DNA from: Zanthoxylum bungeanum
Lineage: Eukaryota; Streptophyta; Magnoliopsida; Sapindales; Rutaceae
Assembly (NCBI GenBank): GCA_019454045.1
Contig: SKCR01036122.1
Span: 16,605-80,604, forward strand
Direction of reading: 5' to 3'
Length of the DNA stretch: 64,000 nt
The notes beneath the pieces are model-generated. The model did not search any database, was not told the origin of the DNA, and saw nothing but the letters and a program-made list of their open reading frames with translations. Each line of letters begins with the position of its first letter. The stretch's first letter is position 1. Both the position numbers and the translations under genes were made by a program. Positions 36,087 through 50,455 of the stretch are shown in pieces.

Positions 36087-38105
36087 TGTTGGATAATATG
36101 ACCCATAGCGTCACTATTTGTATATATCATGGTGTTGTTGTACAAATTAACTATGTGACAAGGAATTTGCACTCTCATCGTTGTGATTAGATCACCATAG
36201 ATATATAAATGAAGAGAGGTCCATATGATTAGTTCCTGGATTGAGAATGATATGAGACAGTATCAGTCCACGAAGGATTAATCATTAAATATCCCTAGCC
36301 GAGAGTATTATCGAGACAGGACATCGATAATGCAGAATAGGCTAGTATTGCACTTGTGCGCGTTGTGAGGGCACGACGGCATAGTTCTCATATATTTAAG
36401 TATTAGATACTTATGCAAGTGCGATAGGAGGTTGTGTTTCACTGATGGTACGGGAAACAGCTTCGCTCTGGATAGACCCCTCGGAATCCCATTGGTATTA
36501 TGACTATGTGTCTATGGGAGTCCGACATCAGGGTAGGTGTATTTGGTCTTAACCTGAGACTTGCACCGCTAATGCTTACGACAATCAATATACTTTAGTT
36601 GAGGTCGTCTAGGACTCTAACCGGTTCTGTGTACGCCAACTGCTGGGTATATTGAGAATCGTAGAGTATTGGGTGTGATGTCAAGACGGAAGTATCACTT
36701 CAGTCATAGTGGAGATGATGTCACGCAGGATACGGTATTAGTGCTCTTAAGTGTTGCGCAACCATCGGGATATTATGACTAGGTCATGCATATCCGATTA
36801 TAGAGACTAGTTACCAGACATCCGACATGTGCTTCGGACGGGGCAGACACTTATCCAACCCCAGCCCTAGCACGTGACTATCCGATACTGGGCCGATATA
36901 CACAGTACTTGGTATACTACGCTTGATAGACTTATTATTCCTGTAAGGATATTTCCGGAGAATTTGGTAGGCATGGTGCTTTTCTAGAAGCCAACCTTGT
37001 CTAGTAAATCGGTAAAACGTAGTACTTGGTACTCACGTGTTCGGATAGTCCGATGACCGATTGACTGCCAACATATCCGGGGATCTCATGGGTCGCTTCC
37101 CAAAGATTCACCGATGACGTATGACTCGCACTTTTATTAATCTGGGATTAATATGATGAGAGAGAAAATTAATCTGGGATTAATTACAGAGATATTTTAT
37201 CTGGGATAAAATATCAATTTAAAGAGAGAGAATGATTAATTTGGAATTAATCGATTAATTAATATATTTGATATATTAAACGAAATTGGATTTCGACGCG
37301 GAATTAAAATTAGATTTTAATTCTGGCGAGCGGATTAATTTAGAATTAATTCGTTAGCGACGTGAATAGTGATTTCGCTAGGCGTAATCATTTAATCACG
37401 ACGCGACGAAAAATTCGTTAATTTAGAATTAGCGAATCCGAGCCCGAGATTATTTACGAGCGAATTCGCATTTCGAATTCGAGTGCGGCACGCAAGTCAA
37501 ATCAAGCGTCAAATCATTAGTCGCATCAAGCGTCAAATCACTTGTCACTTTGAGTGATGTGACTTGACAACTTGATTGAGTTGACTTGATGTGATGAGTG
37601 ATGTGTGTGGTTGGCAATTAAAGCCAAATGTGTTTGAAATGAAATGAAATTCATTTTCATGTGTATTAGATACACAAAAAAGACACAAAACCGTGAGACA
37701 CACTTTCCCTCCTCTCTCTCCTCTTCTTCTTCTCTCATCACTCACGCCATTTCTGTTCTGGTTTTTCTGGGTACTGCCGTGAACAAAATGGAGGGAAGCA
37801 GTGCTTTGTGGCAAAACAATAGTGCTAGCACACTCCGGGATCAATGCGAAGGTGATAGGGAGTATACCCATGAGCCGGGAACCAAAATGATGAAGCTGGA
37901 GCTTCAAAACTTGAAGATAAGGGGCGCGAAATTTACTGTTCACAGCAGCCCACTGCAGTGCAGTCCACTGTCAAGGAGATTTCGTTTTTTGTTGCCCAAT
38001 CGTCGCTCTCAACCGCTCGATGTAAGTATTCCGCAACTTCCGTCATTGTATTCACTTGTGTATCATGCTTGAGTTTTGATCTTGGGACCTATAGAAACTC
38101 CAACA
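36087..38105 (+). repeat. A2 5' LTR
   Basis: 2019 bp, TG...CA. It contains a cluster of five TTGAC/GTCAA cores at 37496-37585 (W-box-like) upstream of a pyrimidine-rich stretch near 37700. Confidence 0.95.
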
Positions 38106-38106
38106 A

Positions 38107-38118
38107 TGGTATCAGAGC
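38107..38118 (+). promoter_or_regulatory. A2 primer-binding site
   Basis: TGGTATCAGAGC, the exact initiator-tRNA-Met-type PBS of plant copia elements, one base after the LTR. Confidence 0.95.
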
Positions 38119-41100
38119 TTAGGTTAAAAGCATGAAAAAGTTAGGGCTAAAATTTGGGCAAACTTGATTTTGAGCATGATAAATTAAATTGGATGGATTT
38201 GTATGCTTAATTGTGTTGAATTGAAGATTGAATGGGTCAATTTCAAAAATTGTGATTGGATAATTTTTTCCCCAAATTACTACCTTGGCCGAAAATTGAT
38301 GATGATTTAATGTCTTGGGATTTTTGATTTTTGACAATTGGATGTGTTGGAAATCATTCGGGAATATGATTTGATGTCTATTGCGGAATCAATTAGATTG
38401 AATTAGAATCGGACGAAAAATCCCCAAATTGCCAAGTATGTCATAAAGCTCCAAAGTTGGGTAAAATGAATTTGAGCATGTAATTATGAAATTGGATGAT
38501 TAAGTATGCTTGAATGTATTTTAATTGATGATTGGTTGGATCAATTTGATCAATTTGGTTTGGAACAAATTTGCCCAAAATCTTATCTTGGCCGAGAGTT
38601 ATGCCCCTTTGTGTTCTTGGTGAATTTTGATTTTTGAAACATTGGATGTGTTGAAAATCATTAGGGTATATTGATTTAATGTCGAATTGGGTTTAATTGG
38701 ATTGAAACAAATCGAACATGAAATTAACCCCATTGCCGAGAACAAAGTGAGCATGAATGGGTTTGATTTTATCAAAATATGTTGGACATATGATGATGAT
38801 AATGAGCATGATTAATTGTATGAATTGATGTTTTAGAAATGTTAATTTGGGTGATTAATCATGATATACACTTTAGGTAATTAAATTGCGAAATTGGATT
38901 TGTGTAATTTAATTAATTGGGCAAATTTTGGAAATTGAGCTTGAATTGTTGTTATTGGGCTTATTGGGCTTTGTTGTACAAAGTTTGGTTTAAACAAAAT
39001 TGGTTGGATCCAATTGGGCCCAAAACCGCATCCATAAAGCCCAAATGCGACTTAATGGACCTTTAAAGTTTAATTGGGCCTAATGGGCCAAGATTAATTA
39101 TAGGCTTATTGGGGTAACTCCCGGATTGGATTTGGTTATTCGTTTTGACTCGAGTTGACCAAAAGTCCACGCCTTAAGAAATTAATTAAAGCCCATTAGA
39201 CTTTAATTAAATTAATATTGGATATTAATCGGTCTTTGAGACGCGTTACGATTAAATTTGGAATTTAAGTCGTAAAGGTTTATTAATAAAATAAAGTGTA
39301 ATATTTAATTTGGAATTAAATAGTGGATTAGTATTAAATACATATTAAATTAGATTTAATTATGTAGTTTAATTTAATTCGGGAATTCGTACTTTAAGTA
39401 CTTATTCGCAAAAACGAGTTTGACTCGAACAAAATCAAATCGTTGTTTGAACATTGGATGATCACTAATTATCAAGATTAATTAATTGGATTAGATTGAT
39501 TGATAACATGCTTGAGTGAATACATGGTTGTGATGCATGAATAATGTATATCAGATGGATATTAGATGGGTGGGGCAATTTAGAAATTGTTGTAATAAAT
39601 TTGATTTATTAATTGGACCTGCGTGTCCAGCCTTATCACCCCTCCTATTCTTTGTATTCTCTTCTCACCTATTCCCCTCAATGCAAATGAGGTTTCTTTA
39701 GAAGTGTAGTGTAACGGGTAGAAGAAATATTTGTGCTAGCGGGAGAGAGAAGGGTAGAGATTTGATCTAGGATCAATGTGTAAAATATCCATCCGCATAT
39801 CATTATTATTTATCATATGCGCTTTATTATGTGTTTAGAATGCATGTTTAAGGGTGTATGATGATGAGACCTTAACAAAGATAATAAATTGGTTGCCAAT
39901 TTGCACACGAAAAACCCTCATCAAATATCATGCGTTTTTCCTTCATTGAGTGATTCTCACTCAAGATCCGAGACGGCATTGGGTTGTTGGACAAAGTCAA
40001 GCCCTTTGTCTGTCGAAGATGTGTTTGAATCACGAAGGCTTTGTTACATGTCAGTGTCTTGTCCAAGTTGTGGTTGTTGGCCAAAGTCAAGACCACTTCT
40101 TGTCCATCGACATTGATTACGAAGCTTTCCATGGTCAATGGGTCGCGCTTGACTGGGATCATTAGGTTTGTTGTGCCAAAGCCAAGGCCTAGTTGATTCA
40201 GAGGAAAAATGTTAGGTAATACATTGGATGTATTGGCATATAAGATATATGTTAAGATTTGGAAGTCCACCTACTGGATCTAGGAATTGGATTGGATCCA
40301 ATTGATCTTAGAGATCTACCTAGTTAATTATCATACAATTTGTTGGCCAAAGTCAAGATTTGGTTCGATATTTAACGGGATCCTAGCCCACTAGGAAAAA
40401 CGGTTTCCCGAGTACTCGAAAGATGGTTAGAGGCTCGCAGAAAAAATAGTGGGAGGCAAGAATTGAATTTGCAGTACTCGTTCAATTACTCGCCATACGC
40501 GCTCATTTAAATTATTTCGTCATTAGATTAAATCTTAGTTGGACTAATATTTAAATTGTTGTTTTATTTAACAGTTGGACTGTATTATAGTTGATTATAT
40601 ATAATTGGATTATATTAATCAATATATTTGAATTAATTAATTTCAGTTTACAGTTGATTTTATAATTGGATTATAGTAATCAATGTAATTGAGGTTAATT
40701 AATTTAGATTATATTTGATTATATAGTTGGACTATTATAATCATTATAATAAATAGTACCACAAATCGTTGATTAAATAGTTGGACTATTAGAATCAAGA
40801 TATAAATGAAAGATTAGTGTTATGAAGGAATTGAAGACGAGCAAGGCTCTGACTTCAAATATGTTTGTCAAAATTATGTTCATTACTAGTATTAAAATTG
40901 GATTTTTAGATACTTAATATGATACATAATAAATATATATATTGATGTTCAGAATCTGCTATGAGCATGATTAGAGAACTGTTATAATGTAACTAGTTTG
41001 ACTAGATACATTATCTCTTTATCAGTGTTTAACCCACTGCGGGTGAACCTTTATATTTTAGAACACTAAAGTGTTTTATATATAAGGATGATATTGAGAT

Positions 41101-41200
41101 AAACACATTAGATGTGAATAAGAATTTATATTTGAATATAAATAAATCTCAAATATATATAATGACAAACAAATAGCTCAAAGTGATTTGATCAAGGAAA
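38119..41200 (+). other. A2 leader and deleted Gag region, non-coding
   Basis: Colinear with the A1 leader. It contains the dispersed repeat TTGGCCAAAGTCAAG (39987 with one mismatch, 40077, a variant at 40171, 40343) and the AT-rich AGTTGGACTAT repeats (about 40535-40800). Most of the Gag block present in A1 at 6920-7500 is missing here. A 132-codon antisense frame at 39872-40270 is not kept open in A1. Confidence 0.6.
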
Positions 41201-43640
41201 GGAAGAAACTAATTATGGCATTGTTGTCTGGGACACAATCGAACAAGACTCGTATATCCACACTTCGAAGAGTGGGTACTCGGACTGTTTGATTCCAATC
41301 AAATAAAGTCTACGAATCTAGTTTATTGGGCAATGTGCCTAAAACACTATTTACTTGGTAAAAGTGTAAATGCCACCGATCTATTAGCCCTAGTTCATAA
41401 TGAAGCAAGTGGGCCCATGTCTAGCTAGGCTAGATATGGATATGAATATTTCGTGACCTATACAGATGTGGCATCGCGTAATGGTTGTGTGTTTCTTTTG
41501 AAGAACACAAATCGGAAACTTTTAGAGTTTCGACACGAAATAGACAATAGATCGACTATAGTATTATACCGTCACGGTAAGACCGTAATGGAAAATACTT
41601 AAGCAATAAGTTTCTTATATACTTGAAAGAGTATAGTATTCTTTCAAATGAGGACTCCTTCCGGAACACGTCAAAATGACGGTGTGTCCGTGCTAGATAA
41701 ATCGAATTTGTTAGACATGATAAGATTAATCAAGAGTCGCTCTGAGCTACCATTTCCTTCAACGGATACAGATAAACAGTGTAAGAACTTATTTAGAATA
41801 AGGTTCCATAATAATCTGTTTGACAGATTACATATTAGATATGAACGGGAAAGAAACCGGGGTTTCTCATTCCTGACCATTTGGGATGCTAGGCATATGT
41901 TTGGATGATACCAAACTAAAACCCAAATTGGATAAGTGTCAATTGTAGGCTATCCTAGGGATACCATAAGTATTGTATTATACATCTCACCAGAGAATAA
42001 TTAGATTGTTGCTCACCATGCAGTGTTCCTGAGAGGAATACAGACATGCAGTGGTAAGTGGGAGGATAGTAAAACTCGATGAAAATTGGAGTAATACTAT
42101 TCAAGGCACCTATTCCTAATGGAACATAAATAGTTCTCAAGGATGAAACTATTCCATTAATCTTCGAATACACAAGAACCGCGTAGATCGGAGAGAGTCA
42201 GAAAACAACCTGGGGTATGGGTTTCTGATCTCACCTCATTAAAGATGTTAATCTTTTAAGGTATACCAATTGATTACGTATGAGGTAGTGATACAAGGTA
42301 TCGACTCCTATTATGACAAAGTGTCATGAGTCCGAAATGGATTCCATGTATATCAACAAGTTTGGATACTAGTGATGTACCATAAGACATTGTGCCTATT
42401 GGTACTTTATAAGTCTTCAAGGAAGACATACATGGAAGGCAACATACCAACGTACTAAGCTAGGCTTGTAAAAGAAATGTAGAGTTATCAACATTGTGTT
42501 GATTCCGACGAAACCTTTTACCTGTGCCATTGTAAATCCATTTGGATAATGCTTGCTAAAGCTGTGTATTTCATTTATGAAATATGACAGCTTAACGGAA
42601 AATCGCTTTCCTGAAAAGGAAACCTTTCGGAGGATGTTTATAACATCCTGTCGGTTTTGTCGTACCATAACAAGCAAACAAGGTTTGCAGGTTATTCGAT
42701 CCATGTTTGGATTGAAGCAAGCATAGGTTCTAGGAATTGTCGTTTGATGTAATCATAATGGAGTATGATTAATTCAAAACGAAATGATCTTGTGTATATA
42801 AAAGGGTTAGTGGGAGTGCACTGATATGAATGTCATGTAAGATAATGATAATATGTCATTTCTTAGAAATGATATTCCCATAAAATGATCGGTGAAAGCT
42901 TGGCTTTCATAGATATTCTTTCATAGAAATTCTCCGTAGAATTCTTGGGAGTAACAACCTTTATTCAAGGAATAAAGATCTACTGGGCTAGATTTGGAGT
43001 TGTTAACACTCTCTGAGAAATTGTACATTGAATAATGTACGTAACCTGGTGTCTCATACACTTTGAACATATGGAGTCACAATCAGGACAATCCAAGTGA
43101 TTGTCATTGGATTAAAGTTAAGAACATCTGTTAGTATCTTAGAGAACTAAAGATGCTGTCTTAAATTATGGAGTAGGAGAACTTGAAGTGACTAGGATCA
43201 CTGCTGCAAGTTTCCAAACCGGTAAATATTGCGGTACTATAAAGTTTGAATAACGGGACAGTGAGCTGGAAATATTCCGAGCAAGATAACTGTTGCCGAA
43301 TAAACAACAAATGCGGATTATTGCTGCAGCTGAGGCAGCAATAGAAGCCATTTGGATCGATAATAAATCTAATTAGATTAGATATAGTTCTTTTAGCAGC
43401 TGAGCTAGGCGTCAGAACAGGCTAAGGAATTAAAGGTCTTATCGACGATCCAGATATATACTTCTATATTCATCTGATTCGTTCGGATCATACATCGTGG
43501 CGATGTGGTGATCGTATAAATCATGTCAGACGATAATCATGGAAATCCGCTGACGAAAACCTTTCTCAACAATTTGAGCAAACCGTACATAGTTCGGGTG
43601 TTAGACACTCGAGTGACTGGCTATATGCCAAGTGGGAGAT
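41201..43640 (+). pseudogene. A2 copia pol remnant
   Basis: Plus-strand blocks follow copia order. An integrase core lies around 41400-41540 (GPMS, then GYEYFVTYTDVAS). Integrase C-terminal sequence is in the 41648-41908 frame (LLDMIRLIKSRSELPFPS, then RNRGFSFLTIWDARHM, compare the copia LLDMVRSMMSRTELP and SFLKIWGC stretches). RT remnants occur around 42590-42860, and an RNase H tail NPLTKTFLNNL at 43544. The polypurine tract AAGTGGGAGAT ends at 43640. Numerous frameshifts make it non-coding. Confidence 0.8.
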
Positions 43641-45646
43641 TGTTGGATAATATGACCCATAGCGTCACTATTTGTACATATCATGGTGTTGTTGTACAAA
43701 TTAAATATGTGACAAGGAAATTGCACTCTCATCGTTTGTGATTAGATCACCATAGATATATAAATGAAGAGAGGTCCATATGATTAGTTCCTGGATTGAG
43801 AATGATATGAGACAGTATCAGTCCACGAAGGATTAATCATTAAATATCCCTAGCCGGAGTATTATCGAGACAGGACATCGATAATGCGGAATAGGCTAGT
43901 ATTGCACTTGTGCGCGTTGTGAGGGCACGACGGCATGGTTCTCATATAATTAAGTATTGGATACTTATGCAAGTGTGTTGGGAGGTTGTGTTTCACCGAT
44001 GGTAAGGGAAACAGCTTCGCTCTGGATAGACCCCTCAGAATCCTATTGGTATTATGACTATGTGTCTATGGGAGTCCGACATCAGGGTAGGTGTATTTGG
44101 TCTTAACCTGAGACTTGCACCGCTAATGCTTACGACAATCAATATACTTTAGTTGAGGTCGTCTAGGACTCTAACCGGTTCTGTGTACGCCAAATGCTGG
44201 GTATATTGAGAATCGTAGAGTATTGGGTGTGATGTCAAGACGGAAGTATCACTTCAGTCATAGTGGAGATGATGTCACGCAGGATACGGTATTAGTGCTC
44301 TTAAGTGTTGCGCAACCATCGGGATATTATGACTAGGTCATGCATATCCGATTATAGAGACTAGTTACCAGACATCCGACATGTGCTTCAGACGGGGCAG
44401 ACACTTATCCAGCCCCAACCCTAGCACGTGACTATCCGATACTAAGCCGATATACACAATACTTGGTATACTACGCTTGATATAGATCCTTATTCCTGTA
44501 AGGATATTTCCGGAGAATTTGGTAGGCATGGTGCTTTGCTAGAAGCCAACCTTGTCTAGTAAATCGGTAAAATGTAGTACTTGGTACTCACGTGTTCGGA
44601 TAGTCCGATGACCGATTTGATTGCCAACATATCCGGGGATCTCATGGGTCGCTTCCCAAAGATTCACCGATGACGTATGACTCGCACTTTTATTAATCTG
44701 GGATTAATATGATGAGAGAGAAAATTAATCTGGGATTAATTATAGCGATATTTTATCTGGGATAAAATATCAATTTAAAGAGAGAGAATGATTAATTAAT
44801 ATATTTGATATATTAAACGAAATTGGATTTCGACGCGGAATTAAAATTAGATTTTAATTCGGGCGAGCGGATTAATTTAGAATTAATTCGTTAGCGACGT
44901 GAATAGTGATTTCGCTAGGCGTAATCATTTAATTACGACGCGACGGAAAATTCGTTAATTTAGAATTGGTGAATCCGAGCCCGAGATTATTTGCGAGCGT
45001 ATTCGCATTTCGAATTCGAGTGCGGCACGCAAGTCAAATCAAGCGTCAAATCATTAGTCGCATCAATCGTCAAATCACTTGTCACTTTGAGTGATGTGAC
45101 TTGACAACTTGATTGAGTTGACTTGATGTGATGAGTGATGTGTGTGGTTGGCAATTAAAGCCAAATGTGTTTGAAATGAAATGGAAATTCATTTTCATGT
45201 GTATTAGATACACAAAAAAGACACAAAACCGTGAGACACACTTTCCCTCCTCTCTCTCCTCTTCTTCTTCCTCTCATCACTCACGCCATTTATGTTCTGG
45301 TTTTTCTGGGTACTGCCGTGAACAAAATGGAGGGAAGCAGTGCGTTTTGTGGCAAAACAAGAGTGCTAGCACACTCCGGGATCAATGCGAAGGTGATAGG
45401 GGAGTATACCCATGAGCCGGGAACCAAAATGATGAAGCTTGTTGCTTCAAAACTTGAAGATAAGGGGCGAAATTTACTGTTCACAGCAGCCCACTGCAGT
45501 GTAGTCCACTGTCAAGGCAGATTTCGTTTTTTGTTGCCCAAATCGTCGCTCAACCGCTCGATGTAAGTATTCCGCAACTTCCGTCGTTGTATTCACTTGT
45601 GTATCATGCTTGAGTTTTGATCTTGGGACCTATAGAAACTCCAACA
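43641..45646 (+). repeat. A2 3' LTR
   Basis: 2006 bp. Near-identical over long stretches to 36087-38105, so A2 looks younger than A1. Confidence 0.95.
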
Positions 45647-47756
45647 ATGCTCCAGTAACACTAGTTTATCTTTTTTTAATTTAGGTTCCATTAATTTCTA
45701 CAGTTACATATATGATATGATAGGTAGAAATTTTGAATCTTGAAAAGTTTGAGATTTGAATATTTCTTTTATATAATAGTTATATAATGGAAATTACTTA
45801 CGCCTTGGAGGTATAAGTAAAAGTTTATCGTTTATTCTGTTTAATAGAATATTGTACTCTATTTCATTAGAATATCTTTCCTACGATCCTAAGTAATAAA
45901 ATCGTTTTATCACTTGGTGTGTAACATCGGATGTTAACAATTGTAGAAAAGACTTGACTTATTGAAGTCAAATGTGATAATGATAAACTATAATGGAACT
46001 GCGTAATTAATAAGATGAAACAACACTTATACATCTTCTATATAAGTTTAATAGGATATCAGAATCATTTACGAGTATTTGATACTTAATGATTCTGTTG
46101 TTTTTTTACCGAAGAAAATTATCCTATAACTTATAATGGAAGCGATATTTGATATCGATTCTGGAAGTTCACCATTGAACCACAGATCTGAGATTGTTCA
46201 TAGCCTACTACGATCAAGTTTTGAACTTGATTACGCTTTCATTATGAATTAGTTCATGATATGTGCTAATTGTTTGCGCAGCGAAAGCAGTGTGAGCTTA
46301 TTAAAGATTTGACCTTTAAAGTATGAGAATGAGAAAAGTTATACTCAGCAATCTATTGTAGATTCTGAGGAAACTTGTCTCTAGTCATACTAATTGAACA
46401 ATTAAATATATATTGGTTAATGTTGATCTTAAACTGTACATTTTAGCTAAAGAATGGAAAGTGGCATTTTTGAATGACTTATTCAGATAAGAGATCAGTT
46501 GTGATTTCTTCATTTGAAGAGTTCATTCTGGAATGGCTCTAGAGTTTGTGTTCTGTTGAGATTGCAGTTTAGTGTGCTAGCTTATAGAGCCTATTGTAGA
46601 CTCATATAAGTCTTCCGGAAATTTGTGTTCTCTATTTTTGATATCGTCAGATTGTCTGATCTTGTCAAATTATAGAGAATACATATGTGATTGAAGGGTT
46701 AGTGGGAGCATACAAATTACTTTCTAGTGTTATATATCCTAACAACATTATCATTATTATGGTAATAATGAGATGTTTGTAAGGTAAAAGATTTACCTAA
46801 GTCTTCTTTACTCCGTGAAAGCAGTGGGAGTAGTCTCTGTTATATTTGATATAAAGTTTTATATAAGATATAAAACTAAGAGACTTGTGAGAATCTCCTA
46901 TTATTCGTATATTAGATATGATCTAATAAAGGACATAACTAAGCTATCTGTATGACAGTTAGTATAACAGTGCGACAGTTATTTTGTGTCTTATATAAAG
47001 TATTCATCTTTCGTAAATGATGATTCCTTTTTCGAAAGAGATATTGATTAGAATGTCTAATCAATCTTATGTATCATTTGATGATGACATAATAAATAAT
47101 TTATAATGTGCGATTAAAGATATCGATTTAATCGTAATTATTACGAGTTATTTTGATATCCTATAGACCATAGGATGGATCTTGAAACACGTTCTTTATG
47201 ATCTTTGAAATATTAAGAACGAGTTTCTAATTCATGGAGAATTCAGTCTGCAACTATTAGGGTCATATTAGTTTTGAGACTAATTATGACGTTAGACAGT
47301 CTACGTCATAAAGAGTCACAAAAGATGCAGTGGGAGTGTCACGCATGATTCTACTGTTATAGTGGAATTAGATGCAACTTATGAAGTATTGACTTATGAA
47401 GTTACATAGTGACCTTATAAATTAGAAGTTTTATATTGGTGTTGTGCTTGCGGTTGTCCGCATAGTATTTTGGATTTGATCCCTGAATACTTGGACAACT
47501 CAGTAGCTGTAGCACAATACTGATGTAGTGTTTGATTAATATTAATGTATAATTTAGATTCTACAAAATATGAAAGATATTGGCTATGGGAAATGATTGA
47601 GTTTGTTTGACAAACTCATTATGTAATAGCGGACCTAATTCTTGTTGCCTACCTCTTAAGTGCTGGGTGAGCTTTTGAGGGCCATGTGTATACGATACAC
47701 ATTGAGATGTGTATATGATACCGTGGATTGGCACAAGAGAAAGTGGGAGAAATTTT
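45647..47756 (+). pseudogene. B internal 2, right part
   Basis: Resumes after A2 with the TSD and CCAGTAACACTAGTTTATC. It is parallel to 15704-16687 joined to 30313-31400, which reveals the uninterrupted site of element C (about 46660-46670, GATCTTGTCAAATTATAGAG). It ends in AAAGTGGGAGAAATTTT, the polypurine tract. Copia RNase H-like remnants are as in unit 1. Confidence 0.75.
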
Positions 47757-49886
47757 TAGGGTTGGTGCTCAGAGCGCCAATCCGGACCGTATTTATGTCT
47801 GATTCATGAATACGAACATCCCATTTTCCATAATATTACTTATTTATGGTTGCATCTCTTTTTTTTATATACGTATTTGATCTGATTACGATTAGATTGA
47901 AACTAAATGTTGTTTAGTGATATGCATATATTAGACAAAGGCCCGATAATATATAATGCAGTTCACAGTTACAAAGGTAGTTTGTAATTGACATTGGGAA
48001 GTGTCATTGCTAAATGTATATTATCAAATTTAGTTCCTGGTCAAGATTCACTAACACGCGGTCGGTTAGTCAAATCCGTTGAGACCAGTAGATGTCGTAT
48101 ATCGAGACTTGGTCCGATGGTTTATCCCAATGAACCATGAGTCTAGGGAGACTCCTATAGACGTGTAGGTGTTTATAATAGATAAACATTGAACGACTCA
48201 CCGAAGATTCTTAATGGATGGTACACCAACGTCAATAAGAATCTTCTCGGGTTGAGTAGCATAGTTGTCCTTCAACTTGAGACACCATTGTGGATGTATG
48301 AGACATCCTCCACACTTAGATGTCAGTCACGTCACCGATCTATTTAGATCAGACCTCCGCCTGTTCGTTGGGTGTGGACCGATCCTCAGGATATCCTGTG
48401 TGTGTCAAGATAGGATCCGTCAGTCCTGTGTACAGGGCATAGGTAGTCCATATGTGATTAGCAATCAGTTAAATCTATGGCCATAGTATACTTCGGAAGT
48501 GAGTTCCGAATGTTATTTATAGATTGCCAATAGAAACGTCGACGAGATAATACCTATACAGATTTGACGTTTACATCTATATCTCTGGGATTATCCGGAT
48601 ACCTGTGACGGATGGATTATATGTATGCAATGACCTCGACCTGTATGATTCAGCTAGTTTATCTGTGGTCGTCATAATTTACGGGTGGGTAAATTATGGA
48701 CACGAAATTGGATTTTGTGACGGATATACCTGAATCTAGAGAGTCTCACTAATGAAATATACTCGTAGAGCACTAGGGAAACTTTTATGAATAATGGTGA
48801 TTATTTATAAATCGTTTAAACGTTAAATGAAAAATACATGCGAACGGGCCGAACCGTCATTTCCTAATTAATGTGTATTTGTATTTAATATATGATATTA
48901 TTAAATCCACATTAATAAATTGTCGAATAAAGGTATTTGACATATATCATTAATATATGTATTTGAGATATTTAAAGTAAATATAATACATATATTTGAG
49001 ATATTTGTATTTAATTAATTATTTAATTGTTAAATGATTAATATAATTAAAATATAAATATCTCACCAAATGATAAAGTTAGGAAATGATTATAAGTGTT
49101 TATTGTTGACTTTATACTTAAAGGAAAAGGTTGTCAAATTGAATTTAACTTCCTTGGATATTTGTTTTTATTGTTAAAATTGAAAATATCTATTTTTCCT
49201 TTTTCTTTGGTATTTTCGGTCAACACCCTAAATAAATATAATTGTTATATTTTTGAGAGTTGCAATGTTGACTTGGTTGAATAATTCATTAAAGTGTAAT
49301 GATTTAGAAATGCAAGTTGACAAGTTGAACTTAAATGAAATAAATGAAAATATCTTGATATTTTCTCACCATCAATTTCGGCCAAGGCTAAATTTGTGGA
49401 GTATATATTGTTTTGTTTCATCTTTTCGGGTTTAACAAGTTCATTTGAAACCAAAATAAACATAAAAGAGAGTTGAGAGCAAAGTTTGAAGGCTAAAGGG
49501 AAAAGGCTTGAAAAAGCTTGTTTTTGTAAGTCTTTCTTTAATGTCTTCAACATGAAATATGTTTCTAACATGCTTAGCTTCATTTTGTGATGCTTTGATG
49601 TTATCTCCACTCTTATAGTTTGTGTTTATATGGTTGTGAACTTGAATGAAAGTTTGATGCATGTAAGTAAGCTTGAAATGGTTTCAAAGCTTTACTTTTG
49701 ATTTTTAGAAAATCAAGTTGCCATTCTAGAGTTAGTAAGCCACTCCTTGGTGACCTAGAATTGTTCTAGAGTTATTTCAAAGTAGTGAGGCTAGATTGGT
49801 GAAGTATTGAAATGATTAAAGTGTGGATTTTGTAAATTTGGTGAAATTGGACAATTTGATGATATTGAAAAATTAGGGTTCATAAC
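47757..49886 (+). repeat. B LTR3, truncated at its 3' side
   Basis: Begins TAGGGTTGGTGCTCAG (first G mutated to A) and matches LTR1/LTR2 to CATAAC at 49886, about 450-470 bp short of the LTR end. Element D starts at 49887. Confidence 0.9.
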
Positions 49887-50228
49887 TGTACGTGCCAAAT
49901 TTGGGCCCAAGGGTAAAATCGTCTATTCACTTCGATATCGATACCGAATAAAGGCCCATGGACAAAGGTCAAGCTGAGACCCTAAATAAAAAAAAAAGCC
50001 CATGGTAAAGCCCAAAGAAACCTTATTCTACTTGCAGAGAAAGATTAACACATAAAGCCAAGCCAAGAACATAATATAGACATACCACAAATCATTACCA
50101 ACTATTTCACTCTTTTCCCAAACATGATATGTATCCTCCACATGCAGAGGTTCATGATCACCGAAAGTTTACATGTTACAGGGACCCCGTCCCCATGTGC
50201 TAAACGAAAGAAATATGATTTCTCCACC

Positions 50229-50236
50229 TATAAATA
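50229..50236 (+). promoter_or_regulatory. D LTR TATA box
   Basis: TATAAATA in the context CCACCTATAAATAGAAG, in the usual place for an LTR core promoter. Confidence 0.7.
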
Positions 50237-50455
50237 GAAGATAAATTCAGAGTGTAAGACTTTGAGGGATTACTCCTCATATACAAGCCTCTGCTATTTG
50301 ACAGAAGCTCTCAGAGCATCATATTTCCTAAACAGTTTCCTCCGCCCTTACGGGCATCTAAAGAAGGTTAAGATAATAGTAAACCTTGTTTTCACATTTT
50401 ACTTATTCACTGCTCATTTCATACTACTGACTTGAGCGTCGGAGTGCCCCCGGCA

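Larger units (their letters stand above)
36087..45646 (+). mobile_element. Element A2, Ty1/copia retrotransposon with both LTRs, plus strand
   Basis: Bounded by TGTTGGATAATATGACC and CTCCAACA with a perfect TSD atgct (36082-36086 and 45647-45651). The uninterrupted target is visible at about 15700 (GGATATGCTCCAGTAAC). LTRs are 2019 and 2006 bp, with a PBS directly after the first and the polypurine tract AAGTGGGAGAT before the second. The interior is colinear with A1 in opposite orientation, apart from a deletion in the Gag region. Pol is non-functional. Confidence 0.95.

Noticed and set aside
37644..38072. A 142-codon plus-strand frame in the A2 5' LTR, partly echoed at 45231-45566
   Set aside because: It is within the LTR and is disrupted in the A1 LTRs and the 3' LTR of A2. 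The translation is low-complexity (Ser runs from a CT-rich tract) with no domain.
39872..40270. A 132-codon antisense frame in the A2 leader
   Set aside because: The equivalent A1 sequence (plus strand, about 7960-8420) has stops and shifts. The frame covers the repeated TTGGCCAAAGTCAAG segment and shows no recognised domain.
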